Source of the DNA: Butyrivibrio sp. INlla14
GTDB lineage: Bacteria > Bacillota > Clostridia > Lachnospirales > Lachnospiraceae
Assembly: GCF_900102515.1 (NCBI RefSeq)
Contig: NZ_FMVS01000026.1
Span: forward strand, 1 to 63,064
Direction: 5' to 3'
DNA length: 63,064 bases
Under the pieces are notes generated by a model. The model worked only from the letters and a program-made list of their open reading frames with translations. It was not told where the DNA came from and ran no database searches. This document shows positions 1 to 8,056 of the stretch, one piece after another; the stretch's first letter is position 1; the number at the start of each line of letters is the position of its first letter. The translations under genes were made by a program, and so were the position numbers.

Positions 1-2
1 TC

Positions 3-308
3 CGCAAAGCCGAAAATGCTGGACTTCTGAAACAGATGTCCTATGGTGAACTCATGGATGATCTTTCATCAGCATGGCGTAGGGCGGATGCACCTGCAGA
101 GCCATCATCCGCTGACGGGTTTTGGGTGCACACAATACAAACCGCAATGGAAGAGCTCGAAGCTCTTGGGCTTTCAAAGCCGGCTCCAAAGCCTGAGCCT
201 AAGAAACGCGGGCGAAAGCCGAAGCCAAAGGATCAAGTTGAAATAAAACCCAAGCGGCCACGTGGTCGCCCAAGAAAGGAAGCTAACCCTTCTGCCGGAA
301 ATCTATAG
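3..308 (+). CDS. AT-hook-like basic protein, C-terminal part (5' end outside window)
   Basis: The reading frame is open from the first bases of the window, so the start lies upstream and only the last 101 residues are visible. A first internal Met lies at 36. The visible part has an acidic/helical stretch with two Trp, then a Pro/Lys/Arg-rich tail with two AT-hook-like cores (RGRKPKPK and RPRGRPRK). Such cores bind the minor groove of AT-rich DNA in many proteins, so DNA binding is inferred. I do not recognise the family; it could be a phage, plasmid or chromosomal accessory protein. The stop codon lies in the loop of a hairpin (292-316). Confidence 0.6.
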   Translation, partial: RKAENAGLLKQMSYGELMDDLSSAWRRADAPAEPSSADGFWVHTIQTAMEELEALGLSKPAPKPEPKKRGRKPKPKDQVEIKPKRPRGRPRKEANPSAGNL

Positions 309-316
309 TCCGGCAG
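292..316 (+). terminator. hairpin at the 3' end of the first gene
   Basis: CTGCCGGA (292-299) and TCCGGCAG (309-316) form a perfect 8-bp stem around the stop codon. There is no clean T-run behind it, so it is terminator-like rather than certain. Confidence 0.4.
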
Positions 317-339
317 ATTGGGAAACTTTTATTAAACTT

Positions 340-432
340 GTAATACTAATATCCTGATATATTGACCTACTGGTATTACATGACTACGGACATGTAATGA
401 TAAAACTTGATTTATTAGCTTGTTGGTATTAC
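340..432. promoter_or_regulatory. candidate operator region upstream of the GH31 gene
   Basis: The 9-mer TGGTATTAC occurs at 371-379 and 424-432, and a near copy in reverse orientation lies at 340-348. A perfect inverted repeat ATTACATG-N8-CATGTAAT (375-398) overlaps the middle copy. Repeats upstream of a sugar-hydrolase promoter suggest a regulator binding region. The regulator is not identifiable here. Confidence 0.35.
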
Positions 433-477
433 TAGACGTCTATAGGATAGATGGATTACCATATGATATAAATGCAC

Positions 478-507
478 TTGATCTTTTGCAAAGAAAATTG
501 CTATAAA
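478..507 (+). promoter_or_regulatory. candidate promoter of the GH31 gene
   Basis: TTGATC (478-483), 18-bp spacer, TATAAA (502-507), about 40 bp before the start codon. The -35 matches consensus in 4 of 6 positions. Confidence 0.35.
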
Positions 508-546
508 ATGAGGATAGTGTTGACAATTCGATAAGGGGTAATGGAT

Positions 547-2517
547 ATGATAAGAAAGTATAGGATAGGAAATCCAATTCCAACTGAATCAGTAGTGACA
601 GAGATAGAAATTACAGAAGGGAACATTCCTTTTTTTACAACTGATGAGGAAAAGAAATCTCTTTTCCTAAAGATGTCTGAAGGTGACAGAATCTGGGGGC
701 TTGGCGAGACCACAAGAGGTATGAATAAAAGAGGATGGATCTACATCAGCAATAATGCGGATGATCCAGTACACACTGAGGATAAGAGGTCTCTTTATGC
801 GTCTCAGAATTTCTTTATAGTTGACGGAGATGACAGGAGATTTGGAATATATGTGGATACTCCTGAGAGAGTCACTTTTGATATGGGCTACACAAGGTCG
901 TCTGAACTTGTGATTTCTTTTGACGACTTTGACACTGACCTGTATTTTGTGGAGGGTGATAGCTTAAAAGAGATAGTAAGGCAGTTTAGGAAGATCATAG
1001 GAAAAAGCTATGTTCCGCCTAGGTGGGCCTTTGGCTTTGGACAGTGCAGATGGAGCTACATGAGCGCTGATGAAATCAGAGAGGTTGCTGACAAGTACGA
1101 TGAAGCCGGTATTCCACTTGATATGATCTATCTTGATATCGATTACATGGAGAGATACAAGGATTTTACTGTTGACGATAAGTCTATTCCTGATTTCCCT
1201 GAGTTTGTTCAGGAGATGAAGAATAGGGGAATTCATCTTGTACCAATCATTGATGCCGGCGTCAAGATTGAAGATGGCTATGATGTATACGAAGAGGGGC
1301 TTTCTGGAGATTATTTCTGCAAAAAAGAGAATGGCGAAAACCTGGTAGCTGCTGTATGGCCAGGCAAGGTGCATTTTCCTGACTTTCTTGATGAAAAGGC
1401 GAGAGAGTGGTTTGGAAACAAGTATAAATTCTTGTTGGATCAGGGAATTGATGGCTTCTGGAATGATATGAATGAACCAGCTATTTTCTATACTGAGGAT
1501 CATTTGCAGGAAGTATTTGATCAGATAGATAATTACAAGGGCAAGAATCTTGATATCAATTCATTCTTTGATTTCAAGGGACTTGTGGGTTCTATTAGCA
1601 ATAACAGCGAAGATTATAAGCGCTTTTACCACAACTATATGGGACAGAAGATAAGGCATGACAAGGTCCACAACCTATATGGCTACAACATGACAAGGGC
1701 AGCAGGTGAAGCCTTTGAGAGGCTATGTCCTGACAAGCGTGTTCTGATGTTCTCAAGATCATCCTTTATTGGAATGCACAGATATGGCGGCGTTTGGTGC
1801 GGAGATAACATGTCCTGGTGGTCACATCTTCTTTTAAATATTCAGCAGATGCCAGCCCTTAATATGTGCGGATTCTTGTATAGCGGTGCGGACATTGGCG
1901 GCTTTGGCGCTGATACTACAGAAGATTTGCTTCTTAGATGGACTGCCTTTGGTATATTTACGCCACTTTTTAGAAACCACTCAGCTATGGGCACCAGAAG
2001 GCAGGAAGTTTATAGATTTGAGAAAACTGACTCATTTAGAAGAATTATTGAGCTTCGCTACTCTCTTTTGCCATATCTGTATTCTGAATTTATGAAGGCT
2101 GTGCGCGATGATGAAATGCTGTTCAAGCCACTTAGCTTTGAATATGATGATGCTAGAAGCCTTGAAGTCGAAGACCAGCTTCTTCTGGGTGAGAGCCTGA
2201 TGCTGGCACCTGTCTACAAGCAGAATGCCACAGGAAGATATGTCTACCTTCCTGAAGACATGAAGATGATCAGATTCAGAGCCTATGACGACTATGATGA
2301 AGAGATTCTGCAGGCTGGCGATCACTACGTAAAGGCTGGCCTTTCAGAAGTTCTTGTATTTGTGAGAAAGGGCCACGTGTTGCCGCTTTCCAAGCCTTCC
2401 AAGAGAACTACCGGTGTCGATGCAGCTGCGGCTGGACTTTCTTATATTTGCTATGAAGCTGATCCTAGTGGCTATGAGCTCTATACAGATGATGGAGTTA
2501 GCAGAATCATGGAGTGA
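547..2517 (+). CDS. GH31 family alpha-glucosidase (alpha-glycosidase)
   Basis: Retaining alpha-glycosidase of glycoside hydrolase family 31, probably acting on alpha-glucosides or alpha-xylosides from plant polysaccharide or starch breakdown. The family core is clear: N-terminal beta domain (about residues 1-140), then the (beta/alpha)8 barrel with the nucleophile motif WNDMNEP (Asp at codon 1465-1467), the acid/base region WCGDN (Asp at about 1804), and the C-terminal beta domains. The full length of 656 residues is at the short end for GH31. No signal peptide is present, so it should be cytoplasmic and act on imported oligosaccharides. I chose ATG 547 because AAGGGG (533-538) lies 8 nt upstream; an ATG at 541 is only 2 nt from it. 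It converges on a GH43 gene. The exact linkage specificity cannot be read from sequence alone. Confidence 0.93.
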   Translation: MIRKYRIGNPIPTESVVTEIEITEGNIPFFTTDEEKKSLFLKMSEGDRIWGLGETTRGMNKRGWIYISNNADDPVHTEDKRSLYASQNFFIVDGDDRRFGIYVDTPERVTFDMGYTRSSELVISFDDFDTDLYFVEGDSLKEIVRQFRKIIGKSYVPPRWAFGFGQCRWSYMSADEIREVADKYDEAGIPLDMIYLDIDYMERYKDFTVDDKSIPDFPEFVQEMKNRGIHLVPIIDAGVKIEDGYDVYEEGLSGDYFCKKENGENLVAAVWPGKVHFPDFLDEKAREWFGNKYKFLLDQGIDGFWNDMNEPAIFYTEDHLQEVFDQIDNYKGKNLDINSFFDFKGLVGSISNNSEDYKRFYHNYMGQKIRHDKVHNLYGYNMTRAAGEAFERLCPDKRVLMFSRSSFIGMHRYGGVWCGDNMSWWSHLLLNIQQMPALNMCGFLYSGADIGGFGADTTEDLLLRWTAFGIFTPLFRNHSAMGTRRQEVYRFEKTDSFRRIIELRYSLLPYLYSEFMKAVRDDEMLFKPLSFEYDDARSLEVEDQLLLGESLMLAPVYKQNATGRYVYLPEDMKMIRFRAYDDYDEEILQAGDHYVKAGLSEVLVFVRKGHVLPLSKPSKRTTGVDAAAAGLSYICYEADPSGYELYTDDGVSRIME

Positions 2518-2925
2518 TGCAGAAAGTAGAAAAAACTTGTTATGCATGATAGCAGGCCCGTCAAGTGATGCAAGATTTGAATTTTAGCTTGTTATGCATG
2601 ACAAGAGGCCAGTGCCGTGATGCAGAAAGTAGAAAAAAACTTGTTGTGCATGATAGCAGGCCCGTCAAGTGATGCAAGATTTGAATTTTTGCTTGTTATG
2701 CATGACAAGAGGCCAGTGCCGTGATGCAGAAACTAGAAAAAAACTTGTTGTGCATGACAGCAGGCCCGTCAAGTGATGCAAGATTTGAATTTTAGCTTGC
2801 CATGCATGACAGCAGGCCCGTCAAGTGATGCAAGATTTGAATTTTAGCTTGCCATGCATGACAAGAAGGCAGCGAAATGATGCAGAATCATAGAAATATC
2901 TTGTTATGCATGACAGAGGCCCCAA
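2515..2925. repeat. array of eight ~52-bp palindromic units (two alternating types)
   Basis: Eight head-to-tail units start with TGATGCA at 2515, 2566, 2618, 2670, 2722, 2774, 2826 and 2878. Lengths are 51-52 bp. Two unit types follow the order A-B-A-B-A-B-B-A, so the first six units form three copies of a 104-bp A-B unit. Type A continues with an AGAAA-rich stretch and type B with AGATTTGAATTTT. Every unit carries TGATGCA near its left end and TGCATGA about 25 bp later, so each can fold back. In the B units at 2566 and 2670 the core CTTGTTATGCATGACAAG is an 18-bp palindrome apart from one G-T pair. The array fills the gap between the convergent GH31 and GH43 genes. Confidence 0.9.
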
Positions 2926-2962
2926 AATATAAATAAAACAAGTCTTTGTTATGTCACTTACA

Positions 2963-4714
2963 TTATTTCTTTGTAATATACACAAAATTTGAAAAAGTGG
3001 CGCCGCCGCCGGCCTCCATGGTGCTGTATACAAAAAGGCCGAAGCGGGCACCGGTGAAGTGATCAAGCATGAATTTGAGCTTGAAAGCTTCGCCAATTTG
3101 CTCTTCGTTATAGTAGAATACTGCTGTGTCGTCTTCTTCTGGAAGGGGCGCAAGCTTGCCAAAATTTGCTTTTGCTATACTTGTGCTCTGGGGGATGGCA
3201 TATTCGCTGCTTTCTTTTTCTTTAGCTTTAGCGAGGACAGCACCCTTGTCATAGCATATAGATGCAGACAGCGTTACAACAGGAGAATTCAGCTTGATCC
3301 GCTCTACCTCTTCAAAAGGCTCATCGTCGTGCCTTTCGCCCCAGAAGCCCCCTGTGGTTATCTCACGTTTGCCCATGACAAGGAAAAAATCTCCTTCTTT
3401 GCGGGTAATTCCAACAAGCCCATAGTTGCTTTCCAGGATGCAGAGTCCTGCGTAGTCACCATCTCTTAATAAACTTCCATCTAACTTTACACTGCATGAG
3501 CAACCAGGAAAAAGAGTTCTCTGGGTGAGAGTGTTCTTGGCTTGAACCAGGTTTGTGCAGAGTTTGTCTGTAGTAATGGTTACAGTGCCCATTTCTAAAT
3601 CTCTTTTTATAAGGGACATATCAGGCTCGTGATTAAACTGCCAGCAGGGCTTAAAACCAAAGCTTCCGGCCATTTTTGAATCATCAGCTGGAGCATTAAC
3701 AATTGAATCTCTATTATCTTCGTGAAGTTCATCTTTAAAATCATCACTTCCGACAAGAGGAGTATACTCATACCCCGGACGCAAATCTTCAATCTCAAAT
3801 TCCTCAGGAATCTTGCCCTTATCGCCAAATACAGGGAAGCCATCCTTACCCCAGGTTACAGGCATCAGAACAGGGATTCTTCCAACGGCGCCGCTATCCT
3901 GAAAAAGAATGCTATACCACTTGCCGCTTGGAGTCTCTACAATTCCGCCTTGAGCTACGCCGCTTCCTCTGTATCCCCTGTCATCATCCATAACATCCCT
4001 GCCAACGTAGGGCCCTTCTGGCTTGTCTGCTACGAACACAGCCTCTGTACGCTTGCCCGTTGACTTAGGCATATGAATGAAAAAGAGATAGTACTTGCCG
4101 TTTATTTTATAGAAGTGAGCGCCTTCATAGCCAAGGTATACATCATTTGAGTCTTGTACAATAGTCATATCAAGACCGCCATCAATTTTATCGGTAAGAA
4201 CTGTTGGTATATTTGAAGTAGCGTTATTCGTAATTCCGCTTAAATCCTTGGAAACAAGCTTTAGCTCTTTTATATGAATCTCCTTATTTCCGGAGACAAT
4301 AAACACCCTTCCATCATCATCAAACAAAATAGAATTGTCGTGATAAAAGCCCTCAAGAGTGTATTTCTCCCAAGGGCCATTTATATCTTTTGACTGATAA
4401 ATATAGGTCTTGTGGGTGTCGTTGGCTACAAAGCAGATATAGAATATCCCCTCATGATATCGCAGAGAGGCTGCCCACATTCCCTGGCCGTAAATGTTAT
4501 CTTTTCCCTCAAGGCGCTGGGCAGGTGTGCTATCAAGCCTGTCGTAGACAAAAGTAGCGTGCTCCCAGTGAACAAGATCATAAGAGCGAAGTATCTCGCA
4601 CCCCGGCATAAAGTACATTGTGGTGCTGACCATGTAATAGGTGTCGCCAACGCGGATGATATCTGGATCCGGGTAATCAAGCCTGGTGATGGGGTTTATG
4701 TTTTTTTGTATCAT
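2963..4714 (-). CDS. GH43 family beta-xylosidase / alpha-L-arabinofuranosidase
   Basis: Inverting glycoside hydrolase of family 43, expected to remove xylose or arabinose from xylo-oligosaccharides. The five-bladed propeller occupies about residues 8-310, with the catalytic base Asp16 in YPDPD, the pKa-modulating Asp126 in HDNSILFDDDG and the general acid Glu198 in GYEGAHF. Residues about 330-583 form the C-terminal beta-sandwich typical of the longer GH43 xylosidases. No signal peptide, so probably cytoplasmic. An AAGGAG ribosome site precedes the ATG with an 11-nt spacing. Convergent with the GH31 gene, suggesting a small hemicellulose-utilisation locus. Xylosidase and arabinofuranosidase activity cannot be separated from sequence alone. 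Confidence 0.92.
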   Translation of the reverse strand: MIQKNINPITRLDYPDPDIIRVGDTYYMVSTTMYFMPGCEILRSYDLVHWEHATFVYDRLDSTPAQRLEGKDNIYGQGMWAASLRYHEGIFYICFVANDTHKTYIYQSKDINGPWEKYTLEGFYHDNSILFDDDGRVFIVSGNKEIHIKELKLVSKDLSGITNNATSNIPTVLTDKIDGGLDMTIVQDSNDVYLGYEGAHFYKINGKYYLFFIHMPKSTGKRTEAVFVADKPEGPYVGRDVMDDDRGYRGSGVAQGGIVETPSGKWYSILFQDSGAVGRIPVLMPVTWGKDGFPVFGDKGKIPEEFEIEDLRPGYEYTPLVGSDDFKDELHEDNRDSIVNAPADDSKMAGSFGFKPCWQFNHEPDMSLIKRDLEMGTVTITTDKLCTNLVQAKNTLTQRTLFPGCSCSVKLDGSLLRDGDYAGLCILESNYGLVGITRKEGDFFLVMGKREITTGGFWGERHDDEPFEEVERIKLNSPVVTLSASICYDKGAVLAKAKEKESSEYAIPQSTSIAKANFGKLAPLPEEDDTAVFYYNEEQIGEAFKLKFMLDHFTGARFGLFVYSTMEAGGGATFSNFVYITKK

Positions 4715-4893
4715 GTAAAAGAAATCTCCTTCTGCTGAGTATATTGTCTAGGTCCACAAGATTAAGTTTATAAGGACTACAAACATTATAAAGCAAGAGC
4801 TATTCATCTTAATTCTTTATTCTTGCTAAATTTGAGGCTATTATTGCGGATGGAGTTAAGGAAACCTAAAATAATAAAAACACTCATATTTCC

Positions 4894-4923
4894 TTGAATT
4901 ATTTAGTGGTCTTGTGGTATAGT
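4894..4923 (+). promoter_or_regulatory. promoter of the ACT-domain gene
   Basis: TTGAAT (4894-4899), 18-bp spacer, TATAGT (4918-4923), with an extended -10 TGG directly in front. The resulting leader would be about 220 nt long. Confidence 0.5.
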
Positions 4924-4994
4924 AGTCAAAGTAGTGTACTTTAACGCTTTTAAGTGATAGCACATAAACGCAAGGAGAATATCACAGTGTGAAG

Positions 4995-5046
4995 TCATAG
5001 GGCAATGCCACTGAGCGATATCATAGAACAATGCCACTGAGCAATG
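4995..5046 (+). repeat. two 26-bp direct repeats in the leader of the ACT-domain gene
   Basis: TCATAG-GGCAATGCCACTGAGC is repeated at 4995-5020 and 5021-5046 with four differences, and a degenerate third start (TCAAAGGGC) follows at 5047. They lie between the promoter and the start codon. Nothing else is recognised in the 438-bp gap between the GH43 and ACT genes. Confidence 0.7.
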
Positions 5047-5153
5047 TCAAAGGGCTAGGTCACAGTACATTACCAATAATAAGATGATGTTCAGCGGTAT
5101 AGATTTTGATATAGCGCTATTGCATTTACAAGAGTTTGGAGGAAAAGAAAGAG

Positions 5154-5558
5154 ATGCTTAAGCAGGTTTCAATTTACGCAGAGAATAAGAAAGGATGCCT
5201 TCAGAATATTACTGGGCTTTTAAGAGAGAACGAGATAAATATCCTGGGTTCAGTTACCAATGATTCAGCAGAATACGGAATTATCAGAATGGTAGTTTCT
5301 GACTCTGATAAGTGTATTGAGGTTCTTCAGGGAGCGGGCTACATGTGCAAGACTTCTAATGTTCTTGCAGTTGAGTGTAAGGATGAGGTAGGAGCTTTGG
5401 ATAACATTTTAAAGACCCTCAAGGATAGCCATATAAATGTGGATTACACCTATCTTTCTTTTAACAGAGAGACTGGAAACCCAATTATGGTCATGCATAC
5501 AGAGGATGTGAATGCAGTTGAGAACATCCTTGTCAACAAGGGATATCAGTGCGACTGA
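5154..5558 (+). CDS. protein with two ACT domains
   Basis: A 134-residue protein built of two ACT modules (about residues 1-66 and 68-134). Each has the beta-alpha-beta-beta-alpha-beta pattern and the Gly-containing turn that usually binds an amino acid (KKGCLQNITGLL and VGALDNILKTL). No catalytic domain is present, so a regulatory, ligand-sensing role is inferred. ATG 5154 is the start: GGAGG (5138-5142) lies 11 nt upstream. A TTG at 5136 would put the ribosome site inside the gene. It is followed by a strong terminator and then the leucine-biosynthesis gene, which suggests, but does not prove, a link to branched-chain amino acid sensing. Confidence 0.88.
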   Translation: MLKQVSIYAENKKGCLQNITGLLRENEINILGSVTNDSAEYGIIRMVVSDSDKCIEVLQGAGYMCKTSNVLAVECKDEVGALDNILKTLKDSHINVDYTYLSFNRETGNPIMVMHTEDVNAVENILVNKGYQCD

Positions 5559-5577
5559 TGGCAGCCGCATCGCAGTA

Positions 5578-5601
5578 AGGGCGCCTTCAGGGCGCTCTTT
5601 T
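5578..5601 (+). terminator. terminator of the ACT-domain gene
   Basis: AGGGCGCC and GGCGCTCT pair (one G-T) around a short loop and are followed by TTTT. Confidence 0.8.
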
Positions 5602-5620
5602 CATATTCTTACTTTTATCA

Positions 5621-5783
5621 TAAAAAACATCAAGAAAACTAATTAATTTCACCATGATGTAATTGTAGAAATTTATGGTAACATAATAATAATCAAAAAA
5701 TCCGTCAGAAATTTTCAATATAGGGGTAAATATTATCAAGTAAACTGACCGATATTAATATTGTAATGTTAAAAAACATCAAG
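5621..5783 (+). promoter_or_regulatory. repeated 14-mer upstream of leuA
   Basis: The 14-mer TAAAAAACATCAAG occurs exactly at 5621-5634 and 5770-5783, 149 bp apart, in the 317-bp AT-rich gap before leuA. The spacing is close to 14 helical turns. Because the downstream enzyme carries its own AraC-type domain, these are candidate self-operator sites; that is inference. No T-box or known riboswitch was seen here. Confidence 0.35.
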
Positions 5784-5875
5784 TTGAAGCCAGAAGAATA
5801 TAAGCATCAGGATTACAAATTATTATAGTGACAAAAGGGTCAGGAATAGACTCATAAGAAAAGGGGAGCAGCATT

Positions 5876-7867
5876 ATGAAGAATTTCGAGAAGTATCAGC
5901 GTCAATATTTCATGCCACCTAAGGCAAGCTACGACTGGGTCAGGAAAGACTACATCGACCACCCACCAATCTGGTGCAGTGTTGACCTTCGCGATGGCAA
6001 TCAGGCCCTTATTGAGCCCATGAGCCTCGATGAGAAGCTAGAGTTCTTTACAATGCTGGTAAACCTTGGCTTTAAGGAGATTGAGATCGGGTTCCCTGCA
6101 GCTTCTGAGACAGAGTTCGAGTTTGCAAGGACTCTTATTGAGAAGAATATGATTCCTGACGATGTGACAGTTCAGGTTCTCACCCAGGCAAGAGAGCACA
6201 TTATAAAAAGAACTTTCGAAGCCGTAAAAGGCGCTCCTAGAGCCATAATCCATCTTTACAATTCAACTTCTGTAGCCCAGCGCGAGCAGGTTTTCAAAAA
6301 GAGCAAGGAAGAAGTCAAGCAGATAGCCATTGATGGCGCAAAACTTCTTGATAAGCTGGCAAAAGAGACTACTGGCAATTTCTCTTTTGAATACTCACCG
6401 GAAAGTTTCCCTGGAACAGAAGTGGACTACGCGGTGGAAGTCTGCAATGCCGTCCTTGACGTTTGGAAGCCAACCAAGAAGAACAAGGTAGTCATAAACA
6501 TCCCTACAACAGTAGAGATAGCAATGCCACATGTGTTCGCAACTCAGGTCGAATATATCAGCAAGAATCTCAAGTATAGGGATGCGGTAGTTCTTTCACT
6601 TCATCCACATAATGACAGAGGCACAGGCGTCAGCGACGCTGAGCTTGGATGCCTTGCTGGTGCAGACAGAATCGAGGGTACATTATTTGGAAACGGCGAG
6701 AGAACTGGCAATGTGGACATTGTGACTCTTGCAATCAACATGTTCTCTCATGGTATTGACCCTGGACTTGATTTTAGCCACATTATGGAAGTTGGCGAAA
6801 CCTACGAGAGACTTACAAGAATGCATATCTACGAGAGACAGCCCTATGCTGGACAGCTTGTGTTTACTGCTTTTTCCGGATCCCATCAGGATGCCATCTC
6901 CAAGGGCTTTACCTGGCATGAGCAGAAAAAAGACAGAGGCATCTGGTCAGTTCCTTACCTTCCTGTGGATCCCAAGGATCTTGGAAGAGAGTACGACGGC
7001 GATGTTATCAGGATCAACAGCCAGTCTGGAAAGGGCGGCGTAAGCTACATCTTAAAGAACAACTATGGCATGATGGTTCCTAAGGAAATGCAGGCAGATG
7101 TCAGCTACACTATCAAAGATATTTCCGACAGAGAGCATGCTGAGCTTTCACCAGCCAGAATTTATCAGATATTTGAGGATAAATACGTTCACAATGACAA
7201 TATATTCAAGATCACTGCCTGCCATTTCAAGCAGATAGACGGAATCCTTGCAGAGGTAACAATTTCCCATGCAGACAAGGAGCATGTTATCGAAGCTAAT
7301 GGTAATGGTCGTCTCGATGCTGTCAGCAATGCCATCAAACAGTACTTTAATGTCAGCTACGAGCTTTCAACCTACGAGGAGCACGCTCTTTCAAGAGGCT
7401 CATCTTCAAAGGCCTGCACCTACGTTGGAATTACCCACAATGGCAAGAAGTATTGGGGCGTAGGCATTGACGAAGATATTATCCGCTCTTCCATAAATGC
7501 CCTTGTTATCGCAGTTAATCAGGTGGATGAAGTAAGAGATATCAAGAATAGCAAGGATGAGAGGATAAATTCCATCATAAACTACATACAGGAGAACTAT
7601 CTGACAGTTACGCTTGATGATCTTTCAAGCCAGTTCTACCTTTCAAAGCCATATCTTTCCAAGTATATAAAGGAAAAATCTGGTATGACCTTTGGCGAGA
7701 ATGTAAAGAGAATCAGACTCAACAAGGCCAGCACCCTTCTTAGAAATGGCAACATGAAGGTCGAGAAGGTGGCTGAGGCAGCAGGCTACCAAAATGTAGA
7801 GCATTTCAACAGACTCTTTAAAAAGAAATACGGAATGACTCCGGTACAGTACAGAAGTAGTAGATAA
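5876..7867 (+). CDS. leuA: 2-isopropylmalate synthase with C-terminal AraC-type DNA-binding domain
   Basis: Catalyses condensation of acetyl-CoA with 2-oxoisovalerate, the first committed step of leucine biosynthesis. Residues about 30-300 form the HMGL-like TIM barrel with the metal/substrate motifs DLRDGNQAL and HPHNDRG, and the GNGERTGN signature. Residues about 430-545 match the C-terminal LeuA regulatory (leucine-binding) domain. Residues about 565-663 are unexpected: a full AraC/XylS-type double helix-turn-helix with the recognition pattern YLSKYIKEKSGMTF and the closing GYQNVEHFNRLFKKKYGMTP. One uninterrupted frame encodes the fusion. GGGGAG stands before ATG 5876. The arrangement suggests a leucine-sensing enzyme that also binds DNA. 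Catalytic function is secure; the transcription-factor role is inferred. Confidence 0.94.
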   Translation: MKNFEKYQRQYFMPPKASYDWVRKDYIDHPPIWCSVDLRDGNQALIEPMSLDEKLEFFTMLVNLGFKEIEIGFPAASETEFEFARTLIEKNMIPDDVTVQVLTQAREHIIKRTFEAVKGAPRAIIHLYNSTSVAQREQVFKKSKEEVKQIAIDGAKLLDKLAKETTGNFSFEYSPESFPGTEVDYAVEVCNAVLDVWKPTKKNKVVINIPTTVEIAMPHVFATQVEYISKNLKYRDAVVLSLHPHNDRGTGVSDAELGCLAGADRIEGTLFGNGERTGNVDIVTLAINMFSHGIDPGLDFSHIMEVGETYERLTRMHIYERQPYAGQLVFTAFSGSHQDAISKGFTWHEQKKDRGIWSVPYLPVDPKDLGREYDGDVIRINSQSGKGGVSYILKNNYGMMVPKEMQADVSYTIKDISDREHAELSPARIYQIFEDKYVHNDNIFKITACHFKQIDGILAEVTISHADKEHVIEANGNGRLDAVSNAIKQYFNVSYELSTYEEHALSRGSSSKACTYVGITHNGKKYWGVGIDEDIIRSSINALVIAVNQVDEVRDIKNSKDERINSIINYIQENYLTVTLDDLSSQFYLSKPYLSKYIKEKSGMTFGENVKRIRLNKASTLLRNGNMKVEKVAEAAGYQNVEHFNRLFKKKYGMTPVQYRSSR

Positions 7868-7873
7868 AAATTT

Positions 7874-7919
7874 AAATGCATTGCTTGCAGATTAAATTCT
7901 GTAGGCAATGCATTTTGAT
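7874..7919 (+). terminator. terminator of leuA
   Basis: An 18-bp stem with two G-T pairs (7874-7891 with 7898-7915) followed by TTTTGATTT. The stem sequence resembles that of the terminator at 10625. Confidence 0.85.
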
Positions 7920-8056
7920 TTAATAGAAAATTTTATAAAAATACTAACCAAAGGTTAATGTTTTTTCATTTTATTTCATTTTAAAATTTTAAATGGTGGC
8001 CCCAATTAAAAGAGCTACCAGAGAAGGTTTCTTATTAATGAGAAAGGTGGGATAGG

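Noticed and set aside
964..1503. Long opposite-strand open frame inside the GH31 gene
   Set aside because: No ribosome site or conserved domain, and it lies fully within a well-supported enzyme gene.
2515..2925. CRISPR array
   Set aside because: Units are near identical end to end with no variable spacers and no cas genes in the window.
5136..5153. TTG start for the ACT-domain gene
   Set aside because: It would begin within the GGAGG ribosome site of the ATG at 5154.
5602..5875. T-box leader of leuA
   Set aside because: No conserved T-box bulge or terminator/antiterminator pair is present.
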